A stretch of DNA of 64,000 nt from Fen-1254 sp963769605 (GCA_963769605.1 CAVYML010000002.1:124001-188000); one strand, 5' to 3'. Positions 11,830 to 20,598 are shown, counted from the stretch's first letter. Notes: generated from the letters alone by a model not told the origin. Translations and numbers: made by a program.

Positions 11830-12609
11830 ATGGCACGTCCCTATCATACGCAGCCTCCGCAGGGAGAGCCGCATATCGTTGCCCATCGCGGTCTTTCCGC
11901 AAAAGCTCCGGAAAATACTCTTGCTGCGTTTTCTATGGCGGCAAACACGGAAGGTATCGACATGATCGAGCTCGATGTCCGGCTTACATTAGATGCAGAA
12001 GTTGTCGTTTTTCACGATCGATCACTGCAACGCACAACCACAGGAAACGGGATTGTACGGCGATACACGCTGCAGGAAATCAAGCAATTCGATGCGGGAT
12101 CGTGGTTCCACCCGTCGTTTTCGCATGAACGCGTTCCTACTCTTGCCGAAGTATTGGAACTTATCCGCGGACGACTTTGGGTAAACATTGAAATTAAATC
12201 TGATCTTTTTCATAAGGAACCGGCAGGTTTACTGGAGACGAAAGTGTTGCAGGTCGTTGAGGAATGCGGAATGCTCGATCAAGTGCTTATTTCCTCGTTC
12301 GATCACCAATTAATAGCCAGGCTGAAACATATCTGTCCGGCTGTACAGACTGGAACGCTCTACAACCTGTACCGCGATTTTGCCAAAGCGCCTTCAGACA
12401 TTGCTTTGAAGGCGAACGCGGCTGCATTTATTTGTGCTAAACATGAAATAACCCGTTCGATGGTCAATAATGCGCGACTGCATCACATCGCCGTTTATGT
12501 TTATACGCTGGATTCCATCCGGGATGCGGAAAAAATTCGAGCTCTTGGTGTCGACGGTATTATGTCCAATCGGGCTGATGATATTGTCCCTGTTCGTCGT
12601 TCTGGATAG
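11830..12609 (+). CDS. Glycerophosphodiester phosphodiesterase
   Basis: 259 residues with the whole GDPD signature. HRGLSAKAPENTLAAF contains the general acid/base HR and the metal ligand E. IELDVRLTLD.EVVFHD supplies the ExD pair and catalytic His. VNIEIKS and the final GVDGIMSNRAD complete the TIM barrel. It hydrolyses glycerophosphodiesters to glycerol-3-phosphate and an alcohol. There is no signal peptide, so it is a cytoplasmic, UgpQ-like form. It begins two bases after adk. Confidence 0.93.
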   Translation: MARPYHTQPPQGEPHIVAHRGLSAKAPENTLAAFSMAANTEGIDMIELDVRLTLDAEVVVFHDRSLQRTTTGNGIVRRYTLQEIKQFDAGSWFHPSFSHERVPTLAEVLELIRGRLWVNIEIKSDLFHKEPAGLLETKVLQVVEECGMLDQVLISSFDHQLIARLKHICPAVQTGTLYNLYRDFAKAPSDIALKANAAAFICAKHEITRSMVNNARLHHIAVYVYTLDSIRDAEKIRALGVDGIMSNRADDIVPVRRSG

Positions 12610-12708
12610 GCTGCGGAGAGCCTTGAACGCCAGAGGTGAGTTTTGTATATTCATCCAATCAATACCGCAGGATGTTTCCGCGCTCTTAAAGAAAGGAACA
12701 ATGCAATT

Positions 12709-15333
12709 GTGAAGCGGTTATCAGTTCCGTGTATCCTTATTTTTATTCTTTTGCAAGGATGCGATGTCGACTCGCATTCCCCCTCGAATCCTGCCGATGT
12801 CTACGATCAGGCTCTTGCTGCCGTTCGGGAACAGAATTATATATATGCAAAACAATTGCTCGAACAGGTCATTCCTCAATTGCGTGAACAGGCAGTTTCT
12901 GTGCATCTTGATGATGTTTTATTTCTCCTTTCGCGCATAGATGCCAAGCTGGGCGAATTTCATGTATCTCTGGATCATGCACAGGAGGCATGTGCTATCG
13001 CCCGCCGAGAAGGAAACACGGGGGAAGAAATGCAGCTTAGTTTGTTCGAAGCTGATTTGTACGCATCCCTTCACATATATCATGATGCCGTCGCCCGTTA
13101 TCAATCCACACTTTCACTCGCCAATGCATTCGATAATGCGGCGATTCTCAAAGAAACAAAACTGCATATCGCTTCCATGCTCTTAAACGCCGGTGAAGTT
13201 GAGACAGCCCTTGAAGAGTATAAGAGTCTTCTCGATCAGACCCAATCGGCAGATGAGCGCAATCGGCTGGCAGAAGTGCTGCAGGGGCTCGGACGTCTCA
13301 ACGGGCGGCAGCAGAAATATGAAGAAGCGTTCAATGCATTGTCTCAGGCGGAAAGCTCAATCGGTGAAGTTCAGAATCCTCTTCTGGCTTCGTCTATTCA
13401 ATCGGACATTGGGCGTTTACACACGGAACGCGGCGACATCAATGAGGCGCTTCGGGCATTTCGTGATGCGGTTAATATCCTCCGCCAGGCACGAACAGGA
13501 GCGGAATATGAACCGACCCTTTTGTTTCAAATTGCTCAGCTCTACGAACGCAGCGGCCGGCTTGCCGAAGCAAAAAAATATTACGGTGATGCTTTGGAAA
13601 CGGCGCGAAAAAAAGGAGACCGACTGACGGAATATTATTGTTCGATATTCGTCGTTCGCTGCAATTATAGACTGATGACCCCGGAGCAGCGTGTACAGAA
13701 CAAGAATCTTCTGCATCAATCGTACGAACAACTCGCCAGGAAATTCAACGAAATCAACCATCCCTCCGGAGAGGGATACCTCTATAATGCACTCGGATCT
13801 TTTTACGAACAGGCTGGAAATTTTGCATCTGCCCGCGAGTATTATCTTAAAGCGGTTGTTGCGGATCAAAATACTCTGGGCGAATATTATGACGATGCTA
13901 TCCATGGTCCGTTCCGTGAAGCATTGCATATTCGTGCAGGTCATGCTGCATGGTATTCCGACCTTGCCGCGCTTTTATTGAAAATGAACCAATCCGAGGA
14001 TGCATTGAAGGTTCTTGAATTGTCGAAAGCAAGGGAATATGCGGAGACTTTCCGTTCGCTTAATATTTCGCTCAGGCATCCGCAATTAAAACAACAGACA
14101 ATGGATGTGCGGGAAGAGCTTCGTAAATGTGTACTGAAAGAAATAGAACTCGGGGCGCGTTTGGCCAACAGACGGGCGGATTTTGCGGGAACAGCTTCAC
14201 TACGTGCAGAACTTGAAGCATTGAAAAAGGCTCTCCAGAAGGAGTCATACGATATATCAGGCCAGTATCCAAATTATGAATCGCTCGTTCTTCCGAAGCC
14301 GGTGGAAATTGCGCAGGATAAGAAGAGTGTTCCAGCAGGAACGATTGCAGTTCGCTATTTTCCCATGAATGATAAATTGTCGATTTTCGTTCTCACACGG
14401 TCGCAGCTTTTTGTGAGGACTTCTCCGATCGGGCGCGACAGCCTCATGCACCTTCTGGATGAATATAAAAGTTTAATGCTGGATCCAGTAGTCTATTCGG
14501 GCGAAGGCGGTGCATCAAGTCTTGGTCCAATGACCCGTTATGCTCTTCTGTCAACCCAGCTTTACGATCTCCTGTTCCGGCCGATTGAAGATCTCTATGA
14601 GAGGAGCATGATCATCGCCCCTTCGGACGGGATGGAAGATTTTCCGTTCCATGCGCTTGAACGTCAGGATGCTCATGGAGTCCATTATCTTGTGGAACTG
14701 ACGAGCGTGGATTATGTGCCGTCACTCTCCGCGCTGAGATATGCTTCTGCTGCAGCTAAACATTTGAACGATGTTGTAGCGTTCGGGAATCCGACCGGGA
14801 AAAATTGGTCTGTCGATTACGAACTGCGCGATATACGGAGTTTTTTCAAAGGAGTAAAAATATTGGTTGGCTTAGAAGCGTCGTGGGCTAATTTAAAAAC
14901 AGTCAAAGCAGATGTTTTGCAGCTTTCAACAGATTTCGGCGCTTCCGGCATCGTCGATCCCTTGGGAACGATTTCCTTGTCCGATGGCCTTACGGTGGAA
15001 CAATCGACGGCGGTCGCTTTTGAAAAATTAACAGAATTGAATGCACCTCCGGTTTTTCTGCTCTCCAACCGTTCTGCGCAATCGACCTTCTCTGCACAGC
15101 AGGCGATGCTGCTCCGCATCAACGGTGTGACTGATGTTTTTTTGAATGCATGGCTTGCTGACCGCAAGGCGGCAAAGTTTTTCAGTGAGTATTTCTTTAC
15201 GCAACTTGCTAATGGTCTGGCGCCGGGCGATGCATACCGTCAGGCGCTTTTAAATATGATTCATGACCGGGATATAAGGGAAGTAAGGCATCAACGTTCG
15301 TGGGGGCAATTCTTTCATTACGGGATCGGATAA
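12709..15333 (+). CDS. TPR-CHAT domain lipoprotein with apparently inactive protease site
   Basis: I placed the start at GTG 12709, behind AGAAAGG. This gives a clean lipoprotein signal (KRLSVPCILIFILLQGC, lipidated Cys18); a TTG start at 12643 is the alternative. About 400 residues of tetratricopeptide repeats follow. The C-terminal 300 residues match the CHAT fold: IIAPSDGMEDFPFHAL and YLVELTSVDYVPSLSALR are typical. In active CHAT proteases the catalytic His lies in LHxxxHG and the Cys in LSAC. Here the matching positions read VLQLSTDFG and FLLSNRS, so both look replaced. Likely a cell-envelope scaffold or pseudo-protease. Family assignment is firm; loss of activity is inferred. Confidence 0.85.
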   Translation: MKRLSVPCILIFILLQGCDVDSHSPSNPADVYDQALAAVREQNYIYAKQLLEQVIPQLREQAVSVHLDDVLFLLSRIDAKLGEFHVSLDHAQEACAIARREGNTGEEMQLSLFEADLYASLHIYHDAVARYQSTLSLANAFDNAAILKETKLHIASMLLNAGEVETALEEYKSLLDQTQSADERNRLAEVLQGLGRLNGRQQKYEEAFNALSQAESSIGEVQNPLLASSIQSDIGRLHTERGDINEALRAFRDAVNILRQARTGAEYEPTLLFQIAQLYERSGRLAEAKKYYGDALETARKKGDRLTEYYCSIFVVRCNYRLMTPEQRVQNKNLLHQSYEQLARKFNEINHPSGEGYLYNALGSFYEQAGNFASAREYYLKAVVADQNTLGEYYDDAIHGPFREALHIRAGHAAWYSDLAALLLKMNQSEDALKVLELSKAREYAETFRSLNISLRHPQLKQQTMDVREELRKCVLKEIELGARLANRRADFAGTASLRAELEALKKALQKESYDISGQYPNYESLVLPKPVEIAQDKKSVPAGTIAVRYFPMNDKLSIFVLTRSQLFVRTSPIGRDSLMHLLDEYKSLMLDPVVYSGEGGASSLGPMTRYALLSTQLYDLLFRPIEDLYERSMIIAPSDGMEDFPFHALERQDAHGVHYLVELTSVDYVPSLSALRYASAAAKHLNDVVAFGNPTGKNWSVDYELRDIRSFFKGVKILVGLEASWANLKTVKADVLQLSTDFGASGIVDPLGTISLSDGLTVEQSTAVAFEKLTELNAPPVFLLSNRSAQSTFSAQQAMLLRINGVTDVFLNAWLADRKAAKFFSEYFFTQLANGLAPGDAYRQALLNMIHDRDIREVRHQRSWGQFFHYGIG

Positions 15334-15340
15334 GGAAGAC

Positions 15341-16210
15341 TTATTTCCTTCGTACTTTTACACTGCCCAAGCCCGCTTCGATGTGAAACGTGATCCGTTC
15401 TTTCGTGTCGCCGAAGGAATCTGTTTCATAGACTCCATTCCCCTGCTTTTCAAAATCATTATCCACGCTGAAGCTCGAGAGCCAGTTGTCGTCATAGAGC
15501 AGCCGGGCAGGGATGGATTTCGGTATATCCAGAGTGATCGAGCCGAGCCCGACTTCAACGCTGACATCGGCGTCTTGATGAAGAGTGCCGCCGAAATCGA
15601 GTTTATATGTCCCGACGCCTCCGCTGAACTTCAAAGATTGGAAATTCAAATTAGAAAGCTGATGCGCGGTAAATTTGCTGACACCCGACTCGATGGAAAT
15701 GTTCCGGGCGGTTATGCTGTTGGGTTGAGAACATTCAAGAGAGACGCTGCTTGCACCGGTGGAAACCCGCATTCCCTTTATCTTCAATCCCGTGACATCC
15801 AGTGTCGCTTTTCCCGCACCGTATTCAATGTCGAGGGAAATCGGAATAGCGTCGGTTATCTGCAGAGAAAGATGCCTGTCTTTATTCCGGTGCTCGGAAT
15901 CGTCGTCCCATATTCCCACCGATTCTTTTAATTTAATGCGCAGAGTACCCTGGCCGTCGGAAACATCGTATGACATCTGAAGTTTATCCCTGATGTCGGA
16001 TGATTCCCTGTAGTCGATCATGGCGATTTTATCCGAAGCGCCGCGCTCGAGCGTAAATGTTCCGAATGAAACTTCAACGATAACCCGGAGTTCTTTTTCA
16101 TGGGTCCTTGGGTATTCGATATGCCGCGAATCCTGTGCATGAAGCGTTGCCGCTGCAATGACGACCGCACAAATGAACGGTAAAAAAAATATGGTATTTC
16201 GCTGTTTCAT
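15341..16210 (-). CDS. Secreted toast-rack (LiaF/DUF4097-like) repeat protein
   Basis: 289 residues with a signal peptide (FFLPFICAVVIAAATLHAQ). The rest is regular beta repeats with the rhythm of the toast-rack fold: VEVSFGTFTLERG, LDIEYGAGKATLDV, ISIESGVSKFTAHQL, VEVGLGSITLDIPK and IEAGLGSVKVRRK. Such domains occur in LiaF-like and DUF4097 adhesin-like envelope proteins, often beside envelope-stress regulators. It lies 48 bp downstream of the sigma-factor gene on the same strand and may be its target or partner. It converges with the CHAT gene, 7 bp away. Confidence 0.75.
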   Translation of the reverse strand: MKQRNTIFFLPFICAVVIAAATLHAQDSRHIEYPRTHEKELRVIVEVSFGTFTLERGASDKIAMIDYRESSDIRDKLQMSYDVSDGQGTLRIKLKESVGIWDDDSEHRNKDRHLSLQITDAIPISLDIEYGAGKATLDVTGLKIKGMRVSTGASSVSLECSQPNSITARNISIESGVSKFTAHQLSNLNFQSLKFSGGVGTYKLDFGGTLHQDADVSVEVGLGSITLDIPKSIPARLLYDDNWLSSFSVDNDFEKQGNGVYETDSFGDTKERITFHIEAGLGSVKVRRK

Positions 16211-16258
16211 GCTTTTATGTCTTAATATTTCTTACGTTTTCGGACGGGGAAAGTTGCA

Positions 16259-17011
16259 TCAATAATGACGCATTTTGTCCTTTAACTGCTTATAGAGAAG
16301 CTCCCGTGCGCGGAAAATATGCGCTTTAACGGTTCCAAGCGGCAGCCGGAGGATTTTGGCTATTTCGATGTATTCTTTTTCATCCACATGGCGCATCAGA
16401 ATGACCTGTCGGTATTTGGGAGGGAGAGCTTCCATTGCCTCATTTAAAAGGAGCTTGCGCTGCTCGGCGATCATCGACTGGTCGGCGATCGGTTCAGCAT
16501 CTGCAATTTCGAACATGTAATCGTTCTCATCCGATTCGATAGGTGTATGAATCGAAAAAGTTTGAAGCTTCCTTTTCCTTAAATAATCGATGGCATTATT
16601 GCTTGCGATCTTGCACAGCCATGTGGAGAACGCAAATTCGTTGTTGAAATTTTGAAGAGACGTAAAAGCCTTAATGAAAGCTTCCTGCGTTAAATCGTCG
16701 ACCTCGTCGCTGCCGCGGACCAGTCGTGAGACGAGAAGGTGCACCTGCTCATAATATTTAGAACGGAGCTTCCGGAAGGCTCCCTGATCACCGCCAAGCG
16801 CACGCTCGATGAGCCCGGTATCTTCTTGTCGCCATTCACGGCGCTTTTTTTCCGCAAGTTCCTGAGCAGCGGGGCTGCGACCCGTAGAAATGTGCACAGC
16901 AGAATTGACGGCGGAAACGGGAACGCGGAATGTTTTTTTTGCTTTTATCTTCGGCATTCGATGTTCAGCATTATTTGCATTATTAAAAATGGTAGCAAAA
17001 ATTGTCCGCAT
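16259..17011 (-). CDS. RNA polymerase sigma-70 family (ECF-type) sigma factor
   Basis: 250 residues from ATG 17011; MPKIKAKK at 16957 is an alternative start. Region 2 is clear (VHLLVSRLVRGSDEVDDLTQEAFIKAF, then FSTWLCKIASNNAIDYLRKRK). Region 4 is a helix-turn-helix (LPPKYRQVILMRHVDEKEYI...LGTVKAHIFRARELLYKQL). Regions 1 and 3 are absent. The basic N-terminal extension of about 80 residues is longer than usual. No anti-sigma factor is adjacent. It begins 42 bp after the PolB stop with no obvious promoter between, so it may be read through from the damage-type promoter at 20531. Confidence 0.9.
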   Translation of the reverse strand: MRTIFATIFNNANNAEHRMPKIKAKKTFRVPVSAVNSAVHISTGRSPAAQELAEKKRREWRQEDTGLIERALGGDQGAFRKLRSKYYEQVHLLVSRLVRGSDEVDDLTQEAFIKAFTSLQNFNNEFAFSTWLCKIASNNAIDYLRKRKLQTFSIHTPIESDENDYMFEIADAEPIADQSMIAEQRKLLLNEAMEALPPKYRQVILMRHVDEKEYIEIAKILRLPLGTVKAHIFRARELLYKQLKDKMRHY

Positions 17012-17053
17012 GAGCAAGGATTGATTCGGCGGAAACGAGAACCGAAATGTGGA

Positions 17054-19384
17054 TTAGATCTCGATACGGAAGAGCGGAAGTTCCTGCTGCTGCGCCGGGA
17101 GCGGCCGTTTCGTTTTTTGGATTTCGAATTCCAACTTCAGCCGCTGGAGATCGTAGCCGAAGGGAAGCAGGAGTGTTTCGATTGCACGAAGGGCGAATTC
17201 GGTATACTGCTCGATGTCGTATCCGTCTTCGAAGGCGTACAGCGCCAGCGGTTTTGCTTTCTCCGGATTTTTTTTGCCGGACTGGTCGAGTATGATGAAT
17301 TCAATCGATTCGCCTGCCGAAAGATGGACGCCCATCGCTTCGATCATTTTTGCGACGACAGCGCTGACCGTGTTGGTGCTGTACTCGTCCGCTTCGCGCG
17401 TAATGTGCCTGCGCATGACGAGATCCATCGGATTTGCGCGTCCGCTTCGAAGAAGTGTGATGAACGGCCGTGCGGTATCGAGAATCTCCGGCACGAGTGC
17501 GGAAAGTTCATCCTTCGTTTGTGCATTTGACATGGCCTTCAGCATGGCCGACTGCATATCCTTGACAAACTTCGGCGTGTCGCGGCGCCGCGCTTCGATG
17601 CCCCGCATTTTGCATTCGCCGTTCCAGTACCAGCCCGCATAATGATTTGCCGTGGTGATCTGCGTATCCGTTTTGGAAGAGGGGAAGAGCAGCCATCGGT
17701 AGATTCCCTCCAGCGAAATATCGATGCCGACGCGGCTGGATATTTCTCCTGCAAGTTCTTCGTAGTCGTGCTGCGCCGCTCCCTCTTTTTTGAGCCACAC
17801 GCAATCCACGATGGCATGCAGCAGGCGGTAGCCGCGGCTCTCGGCGATTTCCTTTGCGGTCAGAATCGCATCGCGCGAAAAAGCGTTGACCGATTCATGC
17901 GCTTCGATGCGCCCGAAGCGGGCGTTCTTATAGCCGAGATATCCGAAACAGCTGACCAGCATCCATTTGAGCGCGCTTTGCCTGTCGTCGTAGCGCTTGT
18001 AGAGCGTTTCGTCTTTTCCCTTGTAGAATTTTTTCATGCTCTTGTAATACGCGCGTTTCTTGACGACCGCACGAAGCGTTTCCGGCACGATGCCGCTTCG
18101 CTTTGCACAGATTGAATAATCCAATTCCGGAACGCGGCCGCATCTATCGTGCGGCGAACAGCAGCGGCAATTGATTGTCTCAGGCGAAACGTTGTGATTG
18201 ACCATAATGCTCGGATACATGGAAACGAAATCCAGTTCGGCCACATTTTCGTGGTATCCGACGGGAGGATTGAAAATCAGGCCGCCGCGGTCGGCCAGCA
18301 GCAGCGTTTCCGCGGATTTGAAGTCCTCCGCTTCCCGCTTCTTTGCCGGAATAAGAATATTGTTCCGGTACGCCCAGGAAAGCTGCATGGAAGACATCGA
18401 TGTGCCGATACTTGCCCGTCCCTGCCGCTGTCCGCACATCTGGGTCAGGCGGGTCATCTCCAAAAGCCCGTCGAGATTCGCATTGGATATGGTAAAGGAG
18501 TTGTCCGCATCGACGTGCCAGCGGCCTGAGAGCGTAAATGCGCCGTCTTTGTGGATAATTTTTCCGTATTGAAAAAAACTCGATTCTTTCGATGTGCGGT
18601 ACTGCATTGTGTCGTCCCGGTTCAGAAGGAGGGGAACCTCAAAATTTTGCGATGCGCCGGCAATCACCGGCAGCAGTTTCGAATCGCCGTAATGTGTCAG
18701 AAGTATGTCCGGGTCGCAGCGGTGCAGATGCCAGTTGAGCGACTCCAGCATCTCGCGCGGATCGTTCTGTTCCAGAAGGAACGAATGGTTCTCATAGCTG
18801 ATTTCAAGAAGTATATTCTTTTGATATTTCGGCGGGACGAAATCGTTCGCATTGCGCACGAGCATAATGGAGAGCGGCGGCAATTCGTACTCCAGCGCTT
18901 CACGGTTGTCGTTCAAATGCCATTCCGTCAATTCCCCGTTCTGATTTATACTGTAATCGCCGAGAGCCAGAGGAAAAAGCTGCGTCTCGTAAAAAAATAA
19001 TTGCTCGACAGGAATGTCCGAATTGAAGAAAGCAAAATGGGGAAAAAAATTTTCAAAATACCGCACGGCGTCGTTGAACCGTCTCGTGTCGTGGACGTGG
19101 ACCTGAAGGACGTCGAGAGAATCGCCGGAATAAATCTCCGTGCGCGTCGTTTGCGTGAACGACACGCGCACCGGGCAGCGGGCTGCCAGGACATGGACAC
19201 GCCTTGCATCGGAATCGTTCAGGTGCAGAACGAACGAAGGAAGGAAACGGCGCCAGCAACGGATTCGCTCGCCGCTGCGCCCGATGAGCCATAGCGTCAG
19301 TCCCTGCTCGGACGGGTAAACGTCGAAGAGCCATCCGGAGACAGGGGATTGTCGATTGCAGATTGTCGATTGCAGATTGGTCAT
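17054..19384 (-). CDS. B-family DNA polymerase (PolB2-like), proofreading apparently lost
   Basis: 776 residues. Motif A is LDFVSMYPSI (Asp385). Motif B is KWMLVSCFGY (Lys473; the usual Asn is Val). Motif C reads HAIVDC instead of YGDTDS, keeping only the second, metal-binding Asp (527). Five cysteines at 406-426 form a probable zinc-binding insert in the fingers. The exonuclease region keeps its spacing, but no DxE is seen where Exo I should be (LPPLSIMLVRNAN) and Exo II lacks its FD pair (THYGDSKLLP). I infer a proofreading-deficient, translesion-type enzyme. The start lies in a repeat tract, so residues 2-13 are repeat-encoded. It is the third gene of the cluster downstream of the RecA-like protein. 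E. coli Pol II is a distant relative only. Confidence 0.88.
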   Translation of the reverse strand: MTNLQSTICNRQSPVSGWLFDVYPSEQGLTLWLIGRSGERIRCWRRFLPSFVLHLNDSDARRVHVLAARCPVRVSFTQTTRTEIYSGDSLDVLQVHVHDTRRFNDAVRYFENFFPHFAFFNSDIPVEQLFFYETQLFPLALGDYSINQNGELTEWHLNDNREALEYELPPLSIMLVRNANDFVPPKYQKNILLEISYENHSFLLEQNDPREMLESLNWHLHRCDPDILLTHYGDSKLLPVIAGASQNFEVPLLLNRDDTMQYRTSKESSFFQYGKIIHKDGAFTLSGRWHVDADNSFTISNANLDGLLEMTRLTQMCGQRQGRASIGTSMSSMQLSWAYRNNILIPAKKREAEDFKSAETLLLADRGGLIFNPPVGYHENVAELDFVSMYPSIMVNHNVSPETINCRCCSPHDRCGRVPELDYSICAKRSGIVPETLRAVVKKRAYYKSMKKFYKGKDETLYKRYDDRQSALKWMLVSCFGYLGYKNARFGRIEAHESVNAFSRDAILTAKEIAESRGYRLLHAIVDCVWLKKEGAAQHDYEELAGEISSRVGIDISLEGIYRWLLFPSSKTDTQITTANHYAGWYWNGECKMRGIEARRRDTPKFVKDMQSAMLKAMSNAQTKDELSALVPEILDTARPFITLLRSGRANPMDLVMRRHITREADEYSTNTVSAVVAKMIEAMGVHLSAGESIEFIILDQSGKKNPEKAKPLALYAFEDGYDIEQYTEFALRAIETLLLPFGYDLQRLKLEFEIQKTKRPLPAQQQELPLFRIEI

Positions 19385-19525
19385 TGGCTATTGGTTCTTG
19401 GTTCTTGGTTCGTAGTGCTTAGTTGTTGTTCCATGTAATCATATTCTGCAGTGTTGCAGTGCTGCCGTTGTTTAACAATTCGTTTTTCTGTTCACTGTTC
19501 ACTGTTTACTGTTCGCTGTTAACCG
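19349..19525. repeat. Short-word repeat tract between polB and the 81-residue gene
   Basis: Runs of near-identical 7-12 bp words (GTCGATTGCAGATT twice, GGTTCTTGGTTCTTGGTTCG, GTTCACTGTTCACTGTTTAC). The tract overlaps the first codons of polB and the last codons of the small gene upstream. Similar tracts occur at seven other places in the window. Confidence 0.8.
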
Positions 19526-19744
19526 TTTCAACGCTTTCTGCTGTTCTACAAGAATCGAGATAATGACGCTCTCGAAAGGAACCGGGCGCATGGCATAAAA
19601 ATTTTCGGCAAGATGTTTCCTCGCCGCCCGGAATATTTCATCGAAAGCGTCCTGATCTTCTTTGCGCAGTCCGCGCCGGAATTTGGACCAGCTTGCTATT
19701 TCCGCATCGATCAGGTTCGTAAATGTCGGTACTGTCCGTCCCAT
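19499..19744 (-). CDS. 81-residue conserved-looking protein of the PolB cassette
   Basis: A small, charged, helical protein (MGRTVPTFTNLIDAEIASWSKFRRGLRKEDQDAFDEIF and on). From memory it resembles small proteins encoded beside archaeal and bacterial PolB2-type polymerases, which have a similar IxxWxxFRRxLRxED core; I could not check this. It sits between the RecA-like gene (14 bp upstream) and polB (114 bp downstream), so it may be a polymerase accessory. Its last residues (LTANSKQ) are encoded by the repeat tract that follows. Confidence 0.7.
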   Translation of the reverse strand: MGRTVPTFTNLIDAEIASWSKFRRGLRKEDQDAFDEIFRAARKHLAENFYAMRPVPFESVIISILVEQQKALKRLTANSKQ

Positions 19745-19758
19745 GGCGTTGCTCCTTT

Positions 19759-20493
19759 TTATACCCGGCTTGTTTTAAGACTATAGGCCTTATAAGCCGT
19801 ATTGGCTTTATTGGTGAGTTTTTCAGATTCCAGGATCACGTGGAGTTTGCCTGCGGCGTCGACATCAAGTTTATATGCCCGGTCGACGCTGGATTTGAGC
19901 CGCGTAAAAAGCCGGTTGCGTTCTTTCGGTGCAACCGTGCGTTCCATGCACACGATCAGAACGGAAAATCCTTTGGATTTCATTTGCTGCAGCCGCTCCG
20001 TAACACGTAACAGAATCTGCTGCACCTCGCGCAACGGGGCCTGTTCGTCGTAAAATGTTTCCAGCAATCCGAAGATCATCGCCGTGCGGGAGCCGATCTT
20101 TGCAAGAAAGGCGGGAAGCTTGTCGGTGATCGCTTGTTCCATCTGATAGCAGGTGAATCCACGGGAAATATACATCTGCCGGAGAAATTTTCCCGGATCG
20201 ATGCGCCGCTCGCGGGCAAAACGGGTCAGCGCATGGAGATCGAATCGGTTGCAACCGTCAACAATGGCAATGGAAGAACCGTGCGCCATTGCCTGAGCCG
20301 CCATCTGAAGGGACAGGCTAAAAACAAACGGGTCGCCGTAGAGGAGATAAATCTTTCCCGGCTCCTCGGCGAACGAACGGATAATGTGCGCTGCCTGTAT
20401 CGACTGCACTGGTGCCGGTTCCGCCAATGGCGGAGCCGGCCTCGTTGGTCTATGACGGTTTGTCATAGAAGCTTGTGGGATATGGTGCGGCAT
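19759..20493 (-). CDS. RecA/RadA-like ATPase-fold protein lacking the P-loop
   Basis: 244 residues from ATG 20493. A proline-rich N-terminus (to about residue 35) precedes a RecA-type core. At the Walker A position the sequence is YGDPFVFSLSLQMA, so the GKT/S of the P-loop is gone. The strands around it are kept: SIAIVDGCNRFDLHALTRFA, the Walker B-like TAMIFGLLETFYDE, and FSVLIVCME. This parallels ImuA, an inactive RecA-like partner in bacterial mutasomes, and archaeal RadA paralogs. I rejected the ATG at 20535 because it lies upstream of the predicted transcription start. First gene of the cluster with the 81-residue protein and PolB. Confidence 0.8.
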   Translation of the reverse strand: MPHHIPQASMTNRHRPTRPAPPLAEPAPVQSIQAAHIIRSFAEEPGKIYLLYGDPFVFSLSLQMAAQAMAHGSSIAIVDGCNRFDLHALTRFARERRIDPGKFLRQMYISRGFTCYQMEQAITDKLPAFLAKIGSRTAMIFGLLETFYDEQAPLREVQQILLRVTERLQQMKSKGFSVLIVCMERTVAPKERNRLFTRLKSSVDRAYKLDVDAAGKLHVILESEKLTNKANTAYKAYSLKTSRV

Positions 20494-20530
20494 GATTCCA
20501 TTGCATTTTTCATCTTTTTTCTCTGCTGAA

Positions 20531-20559
20531 ATCATACGACAAAAATGTCGTCTTGTCAA
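20531..20559 (-). promoter_or_regulatory. Near-consensus sigma-70 promoter of the RecA-like/PolB operon
   Basis: On the minus strand TTGACA (20559-20554), a 17-bp spacer and TATGAT (20536-20531) give an almost perfect promoter. Transcription would start near 20524, 31 bases before the chosen ATG. Operator 1 fills the spacer and touches the -10 box, so a bound repressor would block polymerase directly. Confidence 0.85.
20536..20551. promoter_or_regulatory. Operator O1 (ACGACA-N4-TGTCGT)
   Basis: ACGACAAAAATGTCGT: 6-bp perfect arms around an AAAA spacer, entirely inside the minus-strand promoter. It is the strongest of three like elements between the divergent LexA-like regulator and the polymerase operon, and is presumed to be bound by that regulator. 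Confidence 0.8.
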
Positions 20560-20567
20560 GAGGCAAA

Positions 20568-20583
20568 ACGACATTTTTATCAT
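20568..20583. promoter_or_regulatory. Operator O2, imperfect (ACGACA-N4-TATCAT)
   Basis: One perfect half-site, ACGACA, with the same 4-base spacer, but a right arm matching at only four of six positions. It begins 32 bp (about three helical turns) from O1, which would allow cooperative binding on one face of the DNA. Confidence 0.55.
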
Positions 20584-20598
20584 ATTGAAAAAAAACAC

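Noticed and set aside
17642..18529. Plus-strand reading frames opposite polB
   Set aside because: Shadow frames on the antisense strand; low-complexity Arg/Cys-rich translations and no start signals.
17054..19384. Orthology to E. coli DNA polymerase II (polB/dinA)
   Set aside because: Motif C and exonuclease motifs differ fundamentally; closer in style to PolB2-type enzymes.
20494..20535. Start of the RecA-like gene at the ATG at 20535
   Set aside because: It falls at the -10 box, upstream of the predicted transcription start.
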